Shown piece by piece: positions 1 to 11,922 of a stretch of 39,874 bases of DNA (within the stretch, counting starts at the first letter, position 1; the number at the start of each line of letters is the position of its first letter). The notes under the pieces were generated by a model. That model was not told the DNA's origin. It did not search any database and worked only from the letters and a program-made list of their open reading frames with translations. This DNA comes from Gammaproteobacteria bacterium. Its GTDB lineage: Bacteria > Pseudomonadota > Gammaproteobacteria > Pseudomonadales > Azotimanducaceae. The position numbers and the translations under genes were made by a program. The stretch lies in the NCBI GenBank assembly GCA_009843635.1, contig VYDB01000017.1:1-39874 (forward strand), written 5' to 3'.

Positions 1-59
1 ATGCCCCCCCACTCAGGCGTCAGCCAAAGGCGCGGGGGTGCGAGTAGTTACAGAAATAG

Positions 60-848
60 CTAGTCCGAGCCTCGCCGCGGCCGAATGACACCGACTTCCG
101 ACGCCTCCACGGAGGCGACGAAGCGCTCGACTTCCGGGCAGTCGGCGTGTTCCCGCCGCAGTTGCTGGCAAGCCTCCTCCGCGGTGAGGCCAGAGCGGTA
201 CAGGGTCTTGAAGGCGCCGCGCAGGATGCCGATGAGTTCCGGGGCATAGCCCCGCCGGCGCATCCCCTCGACGTTCATGCCCACCGCTGCGGCTGGGTTG
301 CCCGCCACGGTGACATAGGCCGGCACGTCCTTGAGCACCAAGCTCATTCCCGCGATGTGGGCGTGTGCGCCTATGGCGCGGAATTGCGGCACCCCCGCGT
401 AGCCGCCGAAGTTGGCGTGGTCGCCCACCGTGCAATGACCGGACACCGAGGCGTTGTTGGCCATGATGACGTGGTCCCCCACCGTGCAGTCGTGGCCGAT
501 GTGGACATAGGCCATGAACAGCCCATGGCTGCCGACGATGGTCGCACCCTGGCCCTGCTCCATGCCCCGATGCACGGTGACGCCTTCACGGAAGACATTG
601 CCGTCGCCGATTTCCAGACGGGTGGGCTCGCCGCGGTAAGCCAACGCCGGGGTGTCCTCGCCGATGGTGGCGAACTGAAAGATGCGGTTGCCCGCACCCA
701 TGCGGGTGGGTCCCTTGATGACGGCGTGCGGCCCGATGACGCAGCCGTCGCCGATCACGACGTCCGGCCCGATGAGGGTCCAAGGCCCGACTTCGACGCC
801 GTCGCCGAGTTGGGCGGAGGGGTCGATGATGGCGCGGGCGTCAATCAT
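60..848 (-). CDS. lpxA: UDP-N-acetylglucosamine acyltransferase (LpxA)
   Basis: LpxA catalyses the first step of lipid A synthesis in the cytoplasm, moving a 3-hydroxyacyl chain from ACP to UDP-GlcNAc. The 262-residue product equals the usual length and consists of left-handed beta-helix hexapeptide repeats followed by a helical C-terminus. The HIGHDCTVG segment (H116, H119) matches the catalytic-histidine region, and H138 also aligns. The position of E. coli H160 is proline (P154, in GVPQF rather than GVHQF). G167 aligns with the E. coli ruler residue G173, which would fit a long (about C14) acyl donor; that is inference. The ATG at 848 lies 7 nt after the fabZ stop, so it is the fourth gene of the skp-lpxD-fabZ-lpxA unit. 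lpxB would be expected next, but positions 1-59 are too short to show it. Confidence 0.97.
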   Translation of the reverse strand: MIDARAIIDPSAQLGDGVEVGPWTLIGPDVVIGDGCVIGPHAVIKGPTRMGAGNRIFQFATIGEDTPALAYRGEPTRLEIGDGNVFREGVTVHRGMEQGQGATIVGSHGLFMAYVHIGHDCTVGDHVIMANNASVSGHCTVGDHANFGGYAGVPQFRAIGAHAHIAGMSLVLKDVPAYVTVAGNPAAAVGMNVEGMRRRGYAPELIGILRGAFKTLYRSGLTAEEACQQLRREHADCPEVERFVASVEASEVGVIRPRRGSD

Positions 849-855
849 CGGGAAG

Positions 856-1302
856 TCATGGCTTGCGGCCCGCGCAAAGAATGTCCGAAGTGCAGGCGAG
901 TTCACCGTCCACATACGCCCGGCAAGCGAATTTCATCACCGTGCGGCGCTCGACGAGGATTTCGCTTTCCATGTCGAGGCGGTCGCCGGGCACCACGGGG
1001 CGCTTGAAGCGGGTGTTGTCAGTTCCCGCCAAGTAGAAGATCAGGTCCTTCGCTTCCTGGTCCTTCGTCACCATCGCCAGCACCCCGGACAGCTGCGCCA
1101 TGGCCTCGACGATGAGCACCCCCGGCATGATGGGGTAGTTAGGGAAGTGGCCGCTGAAGAAGGGCTCGTTGATGGTGACGTTCTTGTAGCCCTTGACGCA
1201 TTCTCCCGGCGTCAGCGCCGTGATCCGGTCAACGAGCAGAAACGGGTAACGGTGCGGCAAATACTTGAACAGGTCGTCCATGCTCACGATTGAATCGCTC
1301 AT
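856..1302 (-). CDS. fabZ: 3-hydroxyacyl-ACP dehydratase (FabZ)
   Basis: FabZ dehydrates 3-hydroxyacyl-ACP in type II fatty-acid synthesis and competes with LpxA for the same substrate. The 148-residue hot-dog-fold protein has LPHRYPFLLVDRI near the N-terminus and GHFPNYPIMPGVLIVEAMAQ with catalytic H52 and E66. The ATG at 1302 was chosen because its ATGA overlaps the lpxD stop and gives the usual family length; the frame stays open upstream but with no family-like sequence. It lies between lpxD and lpxA in the standard order, which couples fatty-acid and lipid A synthesis. Confidence 0.97.
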   Translation of the reverse strand: MSDSIVSMDDLFKYLPHRYPFLLVDRITALTPGECVKGYKNVTINEPFFSGHFPNYPIMPGVLIVEAMAQLSGVLAMVTKDQEAKDLIFYLAGTDNTRFKRPVVPGDRLDMESEILVERRTVMKFACRAYVDGELACTSDILCAGRKP

Positions 1303-2344
1303 CGGTCGAACTTTTCCAGTTCGGTGACCCGCCGATCCAGCTTGGCGGCAAGGCGGGCCAGCGCATCGAGATTTTGGAAGCGCAGGGCGTTGCGCTTCCA
1401 AGCGGTCGCGGCGTTGTGCAAGACGCCTCCGGAATAGGTGCCGGGCTCGGAGATCGACCGCGATACATGGGTGCAGCCACTGATGGTGACGCCATCGCAG
1501 ATGCGGATCGGTTGATCTCCGCCGACGCCAACCATGCCGGCCAAAACGCAGCCTCGGCCGATTTCGGTGCTGCCGACGATTCCCACGCAGCCGCAGATCA
1601 CGCTGTGGGCGCCGATGCGGCAGTTGTGGCCGATTTGCACTTGATTGTCTATCTTGACGCCGTCCTCGATAAGGGTGTCTTCGATAGCGCCCCGATCGAC
1701 AGTGGTGGCTGCCCCGATGCTCACGTCCCGACCGATCGTCACGCCGCCGAGTTGGGCGATGGGCGCCAAGGCGCCGTCGCTGCTGCGGGCGAATCCGAAG
1801 CCGTCGGCGCCGAGCACGGCGTTGGCGTGCACCACGGAGTGCGCGCCGATTTTGACGTCGTCATAGAGGGTGGCGTTGGCCATGATGCGCACGCCTACGT
1901 CAAGTTGGCAGCGGTCGCCGACGACGGCGTTGGCGTGAATCGCCACGTTGCCGGCCACCGTGGTTTCCGATCCAATTGCCACCCCGGGGCCGATGCGCGC
2001 CGCTGGGTCGATGACGGCGCTGGCGTCAACTCGGGCGCTGGCGTGAATGCCGGCGTTGAGCTGCGGTGGACGCTCCCAAAGGCGCGAGGCTAAGGCGAAT
2101 GCGAAATAGGGATCAGCAACCACGATGGCGTTGGTGGGACAAAGCGCCAAGTCGCGATCGCGGAGAATGACCGCTGACGCCTTGGTCTTGGGCAAGTCCC
2201 GCCGATAGGCCGGGTTGGAAAGGTGGGTGAGTTGGCCCGGCGCCGCCGAAGGCAGGGCCCCTAAGCCGGAAATCGCAACATCCGCATCGCCGACGACCTG
2301 GCCGTCCAATCGCTCGGCCAGTTCATCGAGGCGATAGCTGCCGG

Positions 2345-2348
<4 letters not shown>
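1299..2348 (-). CDS. lpxD: UDP-3-O-acyl-glucosamine N-acyltransferase (LpxD)
   Basis: LpxD adds the second 3-hydroxyacyl chain, at the 2-amino position, in lipid A synthesis. The 349-residue protein has the N-terminal uridine-binding domain, a long hexapeptide-repeat beta helix, and the QIGHNCRIG segment that holds the catalytic histidine. A C-terminal helix of about 35 residues carries the ACP-binding region (RVTELEKF). The start is GTG at 2348 and forms a GTGA overlap with the skp stop; the lpxD stop overlaps the fabZ start. Length and order match the gammaproteobacterial cluster. Confidence 0.97.
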
Positions 2349-4481
<2,133 letters not shown>

Positions 4482-4487
4482 CGGCTG

Positions 4488-6101
4488 ATGCCAACGCCTC
4501 TTCAAGCCGCCCCTCGGGCGGCCGGGCGGCTCCGGGACGAACGGCTGCTCATTGTCGATTTCGGTTCGCAATACACCCAACTCATAGCCCGGCGGGTGCG
4601 TGAGGCGGGCGTCTATTCGGAAATCCTCTCCTACGACGCGGGCATCGAGGCCATCGCCGCCTTTGGCGCCCAAGGCATCATCCTGTCCGGCGGGCCGGAA
4701 TCGGTTACCGAAGCCGCGGCGCCACCCATTCCGGAGGGCCTGTTTGAACTCGGCGTGCCGGTGCTCGGCATATGCTATGGCATGCAAGCGATGGCCAGGC
4801 ACTTCGGCGGGCAGGTGGCGGCGTCCGCCAAGCGGGAGTTTGGTCCGGCGGAGATTTTGGTGCGCACCCCGTCGCGGCTGCTGTCGGCAATTGAACTCAA
4901 TGCGCAAGGCGGCCTGCCGGTGTGGATGAGCCATGGCGACAAGGTCGTGTCGGCGCCGTCGGGTTTTCGAGTCACCGCATCGACGGACAGCGCTCCAGTG
5001 GCCGCCATGGAGCATGAGCAGGCACCCTGGTACGGCCTGCAGTTCCATCCCGAAGTCACCCACACCGATCAGGGCGAGGCCATATACCGCCACTTCGTGC
5101 ACGCCATCTGCGGTTGCGAGAGCGCTTGGACGGCGGACAACATCATCGATGACGCCATACAACGGGTGCGGCAGCAGGTGGGCGGCGATAGGGTGGTGCT
5201 TGGCCTGTCAGGCGGCGTGGATTCCAGCGTGGTGGCCGCGCTGCTGGCCCGGGCCATCGGCGATCAGCTCACTTGCGTGTTCGTTGACAACGGCTTGCTG
5301 CGCAAGAACGAGCGGGCGGAAGTGGAGGCCGCGTTTGCTTCCGGCGAAGCACCTTCCAACGCACCCAACCTCAACCTGGTCACCGTGGATGCTCGCCGGG
5401 AGTTCTACGCCCGCTTGGGTGGAGTCGATGAACCCGAAGCCAAGCGGCGGGCCATTGGCGAGACTTTCATCGACGTCTTCGAGCGGGTGGCGAAAGAGAT
5501 TGACGGCGTCTGTTGGCTTGCGCAGGGCACTATCTACCCCGACGTGATCGAATCCGCTGCCAGCGTTCACGGCAATGCCCACGTTATCAAGTCCCACCAC
5601 AACGTCGGTGGGCTGCCGGAGCGCATGGCGCTCAAGCTGGTGGAGCCCCTGCGTGAACTGTTCAAGGACGAAGTGCGCAGCGTGGGCGCCCGGCTCGGCT
5701 TGCCGGACAGCCTGATCCGTCGCCACCCGTTTCCAGGACCGGGACTGGCGGTGCGCGTGCTCGGCGAAGTGAAGCCCGAGTATGCCGACGTGCTGCGGGA
5801 GGCGGACGCCATCTTTCTGGAAGCATTGCGCGCGGCGGGCCTCTACGATCAGGTCAGCCAAGCGTTCGCCGTTTACTTGCCGGTGAAGTCCGTAGGCGTG
5901 GTCGGTGACGCCCGCCGCTATGAACACGTCATCGCCTTGCGGGCGGTGGAGACGGTGGACTTCATGACCGCGCGTTGGGCGAGGCTGCCCTTCGACCTCC
6001 TGGAGCAGGTCTCGGCCCGGATCATCAACGAGCTGCCGCAGGTCTCCCGGGTGGTGTACGACATTTCCAGCAAACCACCGGCGACCATCGAGTGGGAGTA
6101 G
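4488..6101 (+). CDS. guaA: GMP synthase, glutamine-hydrolysing (GuaA)
   Basis: GuaA converts XMP to GMP with ATP and glutamine. The 537-residue product has a class I glutamine amidotransferase domain ([16 protein letters not shown]; nucleophile C96 in GICYGMQ; H187 and E189 in QFHPEVTH), the ATP pyrophosphatase domain with the SGGVDSS loop at 241-247, and the C-terminal dimerisation domain with [12 protein letters not shown]. About 17 extra N-terminal residues precede the amidotransferase core. No Shine-Dalgarno sequence is visible, so translation is probably coupled to guaB, which ends 6 nt upstream. Confidence 0.98.
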   Translation: MPTPLQAAPRAAGRLRDERLLIVDFGSQYTQLIARRVREAGVYSEILSYDAGIEAIAAFGAQGIILSGGPESVTEAAAPPIPEGLFELGVPVLGICYGMQAMARHFGGQVAASAKREFGPAEILVRTPSRLLSAIELNAQGGLPVWMSHGDKVVSAPSGFRVTASTDSAPVAAMEHEQAPWYGLQFHPEVTHTDQGEAIYRHFVHAICGCESAWTADNIIDDAIQRVRQQVGGDRVVLGLSGGVDSSVVAALLARAIGDQLTCVFVDNGLLRKNERAEVEAAFASGEAPSNAPNLNLVTVDARREFYARLGGVDEPEAKRRAIGETFIDVFERVAKEIDGVCWLAQGTIYPDVIESAASVHGNAHVIKSHHNVGGLPERMALKLVEPLRELFKDEVRSVGARLGLPDSLIRRHPFPGPGLAVRVLGEVKPEYADVLREADAIFLEALRAAGLYDQVSQAFAVYLPVKSVGVVGDARRYEHVIALRAVETVDFMTARWARLPFDLLEQVSARIINELPQVSRVVYDISSKPPATIEWE

Positions 6102-6559
6102 CGGCAGCGGACCTCGCCTGGATGGCGCAGGCATTCATCCTAGCCGAAGAGGCCGCTAGCTGCGGGGAAGTGCCTGTGGGGGCAGTGGTGGTGGATTTGG
6201 CCAACAATGTTCTGCTCGGCCGGGGCCGCAACCGGGTCATCGAAGACTGCGACCCCAGCGCCCACGCGGAAATCGTGGCCCTGCGCGCCGCGGGCGCAGC
6301 ACGGGGCAACTACCGCCTGCCCGGCGCCACTCTCTACGTCACCGTGGAACCCTGTACCATGTGCGCGGGCGCACTCGTTCACGCCCGCATCGAGCGCCTG
6401 GTGTTTGGGGCCTTGGAGCCCCGAGCCGGAGCGGTTCAGAGTCGCAGCCGGGTGTTGGAAAACCCGGCCCAAAACCATCGGGTCGCCGTCAAAGGCGGCG
6501 TGATGGCGACGGACTGCGCAGCCCTAATGCGCGCGTTCTTCGAGGATCGGCGACCGTGA
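6092..6559 (+). CDS. tadA: tRNA-specific adenosine deaminase (TadA)
   Basis: TadA deaminates A34 of tRNA-Arg(ACG) to inosine. The zinc-dependent deaminase motifs are present: H58-A-E60 in [10 protein letters not shown] and C88/C91 in [10 protein letters not shown]. The GTG at 6092 overlaps the end of guaA by 10 nt and gives 155 residues. It keeps the residues before the conserved W-M of the first helix, as in E. coli TadA. The alternative is ATG 6122, giving 145 residues; neither has a clear ribosome binding site. It ends the guaB-guaA-tadA unit. Confidence 0.94.
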   Translation: MGVAAADLAWMAQAFILAEEAASCGEVPVGAVVVDLANNVLLGRGRNRVIEDCDPSAHAEIVALRAAGAARGNYRLPGATLYVTVEPCTMCAGALVHARIERLVFGALEPRAGAVQSRSRVLENPAQNHRVAVKGGVMATDCAALMRAFFEDRRP

Positions 6560-6622
6560 CGAGTGCTTGGATGTTGCCGATAGACCTCAAATACCCTGTA
6601 AATCTGGAATATACCTCCTAAA

Positions 6623-7801
6623 ATGCAAGGTATGTTGAAGCGCCAAATCAAAGAAAGGCTCCGAGCAACCATCGCTCAAGTGCCTGCGGTGGTGCTGCTT
6701 GGCGCACGTCAGGTCGGCAAGACGACCCTCGCGAAGGCCATTGCCCAAGACACCCCGTCGATTTATCTCGATTTGGAAGCCCCCGAGGATTTGCTGAAGC
6801 TCAGCGACCCTACCAGCTACCTGAGAGCCCATGCCGACAAGCTGGTTGTTCTGGACGAAATGCAGCGCAGCCCGGAATTGTTTCCCGTACTGCGGGGGCT
6901 GATTGACGAAAATCGCCAGCAGGGCCGCAGGGCGGGTCAGTTCCTGCTGCTCGGGTCGGCATCCATGGACTTGATGCATCAGTCATCGGAGAGCTTGGCG
7001 GGCCGGATCGCTTACATCGAAATGAGCGGCTTGAATCTGGCGGAGGTGGATCACAGTCCACCGGATCGGCGGACGCTTTGGCTGCGGGGCGGCTTCCCGG
7101 AGAGCTATCTTGCGGCGGATGACGATCTGGCCATGGACTGGCTTGAAAACTTGGTTCGCACCTATTTGGAGCGCGATGTCCCGCAGATGGGGTTCCGTGT
7201 CCCCGCCGCTCGGCTGCGTCGGCTTTGGACGATGCTGGGCCATTTGCAAGGCGAGGCCATCAACCACGCCAAGCTGGCAGCGAATCTGGAAGTCGATGCC
7301 AAGACGGTAAGCCACTATGTCGACATTCTGACGGATCTGCTGTTAGTCAGGCGTCTTGAGCCTTCGCATGCCAACGTCAAGAAGCGATTGGTCAAGTCAC
7401 CCCGCTACTACGTTCGCGACAGCGGCATCCTGCACCGCTTATTGGGCATCAACAACCATGATGAACTGTTGTCCAATCCGGTCTTGGGCAAGAGTTGGGA
7501 GGGCTTCGTGATTGAAAACGTCCTCTCGGTCCTGCCGGCCCGATCGGAAGTCCGCTTTTACCGAACGGCCGCCGGAGCAGAGGTCGATCTAGTGGTCAAA
7601 ATGCCGTCGTCCGAAATCTGGGCTGTGGAGATCAAGCACGGCCTCGCCCCGAAGCTCGGCAAGCACTTCAGCCAAACCTGCGATGACGTGGGCGCAACGC
7701 GCAAAGTCGTTGTCTATGGCGGCGACGATGAGTTTCCCGTGGGCAACAGTGTGCAGGTCATGTCGCTGCCGCGGCTTATGGACCGACTGCATTCGGGCTG
7801 A
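6623..7801 (+). CDS. AAA ATPase with DUF4143 C-terminal domain
   Basis: A 392-residue P-loop ATPase of the AAA_14/DUF4143 type, a widespread family without a settled function. It has Walker [10 protein letters not shown] (27-35), Walker B LVVLDE (74-79) and a sensor-like LLLGSAS (108-114). A winged-helix-like middle follows. The C-terminal segment has AEVDLVV and then WAVEIKHG, spaced like a PD-(D/E)xK nuclease core. It is a single gene between tadA and purL, with no toxin-antitoxin partner beside it, and looks like an insertion into a housekeeping region. ATG 6623 and ATG 6632 are both possible starts; no clear Shine-Dalgarno sequence is seen. Role unknown. Confidence 0.9.
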   Translation: MQGMLKRQIKERLRATIAQVPAVVLLGARQVGKTTLAKAIAQDTPSIYLDLEAPEDLLKLSDPTSYLRAHADKLVVLDEMQRSPELFPVLRGLIDENRQQGRRAGQFLLLGSASMDLMHQSSESLAGRIAYIEMSGLNLAEVDHSPPDRRTLWLRGGFPESYLAADDDLAMDWLENLVRTYLERDVPQMGFRVPAARLRRLWTMLGHLQGEAINHAKLAANLEVDAKTVSHYVDILTDLLLVRRLEPSHANVKKRLVKSPRYYVRDSGILHRLLGINNHDELLSNPVLGKSWEGFVIENVLSVLPARSEVRFYRTAAGAEVDLVVKMPSSEIWAVEIKHGLAPKLGKHFSQTCDDVGATRKVVVYGGDDEFPVGNSVQVMSLPRLMDRLHSG

Positions 7802-7829
7802 TTGTGGTCTTGGAACAGGGAGTTTCCCC

Positions 7830-10800
7830 ATGACCGAAGTGTTGGCGCTGCCGGGTCCGCCTGCGCTGTCCGAATTCGCGTTGCGCAAGCTCCGGGAGCC
7901 CTTGCGGCTCGACGCTTTGTATGCGGAGTACGTGCACGTCCTGCACCTTGCTCAACCGCTGGACGCCGCTGAAACGGAGCGGGCGCGGAGCCTGCTGCAG
8001 TATGGTCCGCAGCGGGGCCTTCCAGCGTCCTTGGCGTCTCGCCCGGATGCCGTGCAGGTCGCCACCGTCATGCCGAGGGCGGGGCTGATTTCGCCTTGGT
8101 CGAGCAAGGCCACGGACATCTTCCAGATTTGCGGGCTCGACAAGGTGGTTCGGGTGGAGCGGGGCGTACGCTGGTATGCCGCGCCGGGGATGGATAGGCC
8201 CTTGGTTGGGCGGCTCTACGACCGAATGACCGAGGCGCCCATGGACGAGGCGGCGTTCGAGCGGCTGTTTGAGACCCAGCCGCCAAGGCCTTTGGCGCGA
8301 ATTCCAGTGCTGAACGAGGGGCAGGCGGCGCTCGAGGCGGCCAACCGGGATCTCGGCTTGGCATTGGCGCCGGTGGAAGTCCGCTACTTGGCCGATGCGT
8401 TCACCGACTTGGGACGCGACCCGACGGACGTCGAACTGATGATGTTCGCCCAAGCGAACTCCGAGCACTGCCGACACAAGATATTCAACGCCGGCTGGAC
8501 CATCGACGGCCAGCTCGTGGATCAGTCCCTGTTCGCCATGATTCGCAACACCGCCCGCGCCACCAACGGCTTTGGCATCCTAAGCGCCTATGCCGACAAC
8601 GCGGCAGTGATCGCCGGACCGCGCAATCAGCGTTGGATGGCCGATCCCCGCTCTCATCAGTACCTCTACGTGGAAGAGGATGCGCCGGTGCTGATGAAGG
8701 TGGAGACCCACAACCATCCCACCGGCATCGCGCCCTATCCGGGGGCAGCCACCGGCAGCGGTGGCGAGATTCGGGATGAGGGCGCGGTGGGCCGAGGCTC
8801 CAAGCCCAAGGCAGGGCTGACCGGGTTCACCACCTCCCACCTGAACATCCCCGACTGCCCGGAACCCTGGGAAATCGGCACCAGCAAGCCGGAGACGATG
8901 GCCTCGGCGCTCGACATCATGCTGGAAGGCCCCATAGGCGCGGCGGCCTTCAACAATGAGTACGGTCGTCCGGGCCTCGGCGGCTACTTCCGCACCTTTG
9001 AGCAACCTGATCCTGGCAATCCCCAAGTGGTGCGCGGCTACCACAAGCCGGTGATGATCGCCGGGGGCCTCGGCACGGTTCGGCCCGACCATGTGCAGGC
9101 CGAGAACTTTGCGCCGGGCACACAGCTCGTGGTGCTCGGCGGGCCGGCCATGCTCATCGGCTTGGGCGGCGGCGCGGCATCAAGCATGGCGTCGGGCGCG
9201 AGTTCGTCGGAGCTGGACTTCGCCTCGGTGCAGCGGGACAACGCGGAGATGCAGCGCCGCTGCCAGGAGGTCATCGACGCCTGCACGGCCTTGGGCGACG
9301 AGAACCCCATTTTGCTGATTCACGATGTGGGTGCGGGCGGGCTGTCGAACGCCCTGCCGGAACTGGTCAAGGACGCTGGCACCGGCGGGCGCTTCGAGTT
9401 GCGCAAGGTGCCCAATGCCGACCCCGGCATGTCGCCTGCGGAGATTTGGTGCAACGAGGCCCAGGAGCGATACGTCTTGGGCGTCGCTGCGGCGCGCTTG
9501 GACGAATTCGCGGCGCTTTGCGAGCGCGAGCGCTGTCCTTGGGCGGCGGTCGGCGAGGCCACCGAAGATCAGACGTTGCTGGTGCAGGACGATTCCTTCG
9601 GCAACCGCCCGGTTGAGATGCCGCTCTCGGTGCTGTTTGGCAGCCCGCCGGCGCTGCATCGGACCATCACTCGATCGGCGCCTGCGCTGACGCCGCTCAG
9701 CTTGACCGATGTGGCGCTGGCGGATGCCATTGATCGGGTGCTCGGCTTCCCGGCGGTGGCCAGCAAGCAATACCTGATCACCATTGGCGACCGCAGCATC
9801 ACCGGCCTCGTGGCTCGCGAGCAGATGGTGGGGCCTTGGCAGACGCCGGTCAGCGATGTGGGGGTGACCTTGGCGGGCTACCGCACCTATCGCGGCGAGG
9901 CGATGGCGATGGGCGAGCGCTCGCCCATCGCCCTGATCGACCCGGCGGCTTCCGCCCGCTTGGCCGTTGCGGAGGCGCTGACCAACCTTTTTGCTGCCGA
10001 CGTGGCCGAACTTGAACGGGTGGTTCTCTCTGCCAATTGGATGGCGGCGGCGGGCCGTGATGGAGAGGAGCAGGCGCTGTTCGACGCGGTGCAGGCGGTA
10101 GGCCTTGAGCTGTGCCCCGAACTCGGCATCGCCGTGCCGGTCGGCAAGGACAGCCTGTCCATGAGCACCCGCTGGCAGGAGAATGGCGATGAGCGCAGCG
10201 TCGTCTCGCCGATGACCCTGATCGTGTCGGCCTTCGCGCCGGTGATCGACGTGCGGCGGACGCTGACGCCGGTGCTCCAGCAGGTGCCTTCCAGGTTGCT
10301 GCTGGCGGACTTAGGCGATGGGAAAGCGCGTCTTGGCGGCAGCGCCTTGGCCCAGTGCTTCGGGCAACTCGGCGATCAGTGTCCCGACCTGGACGACGCA
10401 TCGGCGCTGGCTGGCGCTTTGCGCGCCACGGCGGCGCTCAACCGGGAGGGGGCGCTGCTGGCCTACCACGACCGATCCGATGGCGGGCTGATCGCCACCT
10501 TGGCGGAAATGGCCTTTGCTGGACGGGTTGGTTGGGACATCGACATCGAGGATGAGAACTTGCTGGCCGCGCTGTTTGCGGAGGAACTAGGGTGGGTGGT
10601 GCAGGTTGCCGACGCCCAAGTCGCCCAGGTGACAGCCGCCTACGAGGACGCGGGGGTGAGGGTGGTTGATCTTGGTGCCGTGCGCGCCGACGAATGGTTA
10701 TGCATCCGTCATAGAGGCAGCTTAGCGGTGGACGCGGAGCGAGCCGCGTGGCAGCGCCGATGGGCCGAGCCGAGCCATCGGATGCAGCGCCTGCGCGACA

Positions 10801-11690
10801 ATTCCCAAGCCGCTGATGAAGAGTATGCCGGCGTCAGCGCAGTTGATCCGGGGCTCTCGGCCAAGCTGACGTTTGATCCACAGTCGGTTGAGGCACCTGC
10901 CTTCACCGTCGGCCAGCCGCGTCCGCGCATTGCCGTGCTTCGGGAACAGGGTGTTAACGGGCAACTGGAAATGGCGGCAGCCTTCGACCGCGCCGGGTTT
11001 GCCGCCGTGGATGTCCACATGACGGATCTCATTTCCGGGGCGGTGTCCCTGCTCGACTTCCCCGTGCTGGCCGCATGCGGCGGTTTTTCCTACGGCGACG
11101 TGCTAGGTGGCGGTGGCGGCTGGGCGAAGAGCATCCTGTATCACGAAGCGGTGCGCGACGCCTTCGAGGCCTTCTTTATGGCGGACCGCTTGGCGCTTGG
11201 CGTCTGCAACGGCTGCCAGATGATGGCCCATCTCAAGGCGTTGATTCCGGGCGCGGATTCTTGGCCACGGTTCGTGCGCAACCGTTCAGAGCAGTTCGAG
11301 GGACGCAACGTGCTGGTGCGCATCAACCCCAGCGCATCGCCTTGGCTGGCCGACATGGCGGGCAGCGTCCTGCCGGTGCCGGTCGCCCACGGCGAAGGCC
11401 GTGCAGAATTCGACGAACCGGGCGACCTTGGGCAACTCACCTCATCAGGCTTGGTCGCGGCGCAATACGTGGACACCCACCATCAAGTGTCCGAAGCCTA
11501 CCCAGCCAACCCCAACGGTTCGGAGGACGGCTTGGCGGGCGTCACGGCGGCGGATGGGCGGGTGCTGATCCTGATGCCGCATCCGGAACGCGTGTTCCGC
11601 ACCGTTCAGAACGCTTGGTCGGACCCGTCTTGGGGCGAGGACGGCCCTTGGCTGCGATTGTTCCGCAACGCGAGGCGGGTGGTGAGCTAG
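7830..11690 (+). CDS. purL: Phosphoribosylformylglycinamidine synthase (PurL)
   Basis: Large single-chain PurL of 1286 residues (E. coli 1295), converting FGAR, glutamine and ATP to FGAM in purine synthesis. In order: the PurS-like N-terminal domain, a linker, and two AIR-synthase-like ATP-binding halves, the first with [20 protein letters not shown]. The C-terminal class I glutaminase has [11 protein letters not shown], the nucleophile in GVCNGCQMM, and a PHPERVFR triad region. ATG 7830 follows GGGAG (7818-7822) at 7 nt and fits the family start. It lies 28 nt after the ATPase gene. Confidence 0.98.
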   Translation: MTEVLALPGPPALSEFALRKLREPLRLDALYAEYVHVLHLAQPLDAAETERARSLLQYGPQRGLPASLASRPDAVQVATVMPRAGLISPWSSKATDIFQICGLDKVVRVERGVRWYAAPGMDRPLVGRLYDRMTEAPMDEAAFERLFETQPPRPLARIPVLNEGQAALEAANRDLGLALAPVEVRYLADAFTDLGRDPTDVELMMFAQANSEHCRHKIFNAGWTIDGQLVDQSLFAMIRNTARATNGFGILSAYADNAAVIAGPRNQRWMADPRSHQYLYVEEDAPVLMKVETHNHPTGIAPYPGAATGSGGEIRDEGAVGRGSKPKAGLTGFTTSHLNIPDCPEPWEIGTSKPETMASALDIMLEGPIGAAAFNNEYGRPGLGGYFRTFEQPDPGNPQVVRGYHKPVMIAGGLGTVRPDHVQAENFAPGTQLVVLGGPAMLIGLGGGAASSMASGASSSELDFASVQRDNAEMQRRCQEVIDACTALGDENPILLIHDVGAGGLSNALPELVKDAGTGGRFELRKVPNADPGMSPAEIWCNEAQERYVLGVAAARLDEFAALCERERCPWAAVGEATEDQTLLVQDDSFGNRPVEMPLSVLFGSPPALHRTITRSAPALTPLSLTDVALADAIDRVLGFPAVASKQYLITIGDRSITGLVAREQMVGPWQTPVSDVGVTLAGYRTYRGEAMAMGERSPIALIDPAASARLAVAEALTNLFAADVAELERVVLSANWMAAAGRDGEEQALFDAVQAVGLELCPELGIAVPVGKDSLSMSTRWQENGDERSVVSPMTLIVSAFAPVIDVRRTLTPVLQQVPSRLLLADLGDGKARLGGSALAQCFGQLGDQCPDLDDASALAGALRATAALNREGALLAYHDRSDGGLIATLAEMAFAGRVGWDIDIEDENLLAALFAEELGWVVQVADAQVAQVTAAYEDAGVRVVDLGAVRADEWLCIRHRGSLAVDAERAAWQRRWAEPSHRMQRLRDNSQAADEEYAGVSAVDPGLSAKLTFDPQSVEAPAFTVGQPRPRIAVLREQGVNGQLEMAAAFDRAGFAAVDVHMTDLISGAVSLLDFPVLAACGGFSYGDVLGGGGGWAKSILYHEAVRDAFEAFFMADRLALGVCNGCQMMAHLKALIPGADSWPRFVRNRSEQFEGRNVLVRINPSASPWLADMAGSVLPVPVAHGEGRAEFDEPGDLGQLTSSGLVAAQYVDTHHQVSEAYPANPNGSEDGLAGVTAADGRVLILMPHPERVFRTVQNAWSDPSWGEDGPWLRLFRNARRVVS

Positions 11691-11720
11691 ACACCGCTAA
11701 AGTCCCGCCCAAATTCCCCC

Positions 11721-11749
11721 TTGACAACCCCGTCCCGCATCGGGATAGT
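11721..11749 (+). promoter_or_regulatory. Sigma70-like promoter of the leuA leader and leuA
   Basis: A perfect -35 TTGACA (11721-11726), a 17-bp spacer and GATAGT (11744-11749, 4/6 to TATAAT). The predicted start near 11756 lies within a base or two of the leader-peptide GTG at 11757, so the leader would be translated from an almost leaderless mRNA. The promoter follows the purL stop by 30 bp and makes leuA independent of purL. Confidence 0.72.
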
Positions 11750-11756
11750 GCGCCGC

Positions 11757-11846
11757 GTGAACAAGATCCTCTTCCAAGACCCTTCCTTGCGTCCGCAAGA
11801 CCTGCGCCTGCAAGGCCTGCACTTGCGCCTCCTGCTGCCGGCGTAG
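11757..11846 (+). CDS. Leucine-rich leader peptide of leuA (LeuL-like)
   Basis: A 29-codon frame (GTG to TAG) between the promoter and leuA with 9 leucines (31%), including three in a row at residues 25-27 just before the end. The leucines use CTC, CTG and TTG. This composition, position and size match the leader peptides that control leucine biosynthesis by ribosome stalling; the sequence is not otherwise recognisable. It would start at or next to the predicted transcription start, so translation would need leaderless initiation at GTG, or the real start lies slightly upstream. The function as a leucine sensor is inferred. Confidence 0.68.
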   Translation: MNKILFQDPSLRPQDLRLQGLHLRLLLPA

Positions 11847-11914
11847 CCGGCACACTCACCTCCAAAAAGGGCAACTGCCCGCCTTAACCCAAAGCCCCGA
11901 TCCATCCGCAGGAG
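11829..11914 (+). promoter_or_regulatory. Candidate translational attenuator of leuA
   Basis: CTCCTGC (11829-11835), the last leucine codons of the leader, is perfectly complementary over 7 nt to GCAGGAG (11908-11914), the Shine-Dalgarno region of leuA. Between them are a perfect 7-bp hairpin, TGCCGGC/GCCGGCA (11836-11842 and 11846-11852) with the leader stop codon in its loop, and a short GGGC-AACT-GCCC stem (11869-11880). No U-tract follows, so no intrinsic terminator is evident. Model (inference): with leucine plentiful, the leader ribosome leaves and the Shine-Dalgarno is hidden; stalling at the leucine codons masks CTCCTGC and frees it. Confidence 0.55.
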
Positions 11915-11922
11915 TCTTGGCC

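Noticed and set aside
1-59. Start of lpxB after lpxA
   Set aside because: A GTG occurs on the minus strand near position 12, but too few codons remain in the window to recognise LpxB.
147-2093. Long plus-strand open frames opposite lpxA, fabZ and lpxD
   Set aside because: Antisense shadows of hexapeptide-repeat genes; the repeats on the coding strand explain the regular Val/Asp/Ala pattern.
11853-11885. Intrinsic terminator in the leuA leader
   Set aside because: The GGGC/GCCC stem has 4 bp and no U-run follows, so transcription attenuation of the classical kind is not supported.
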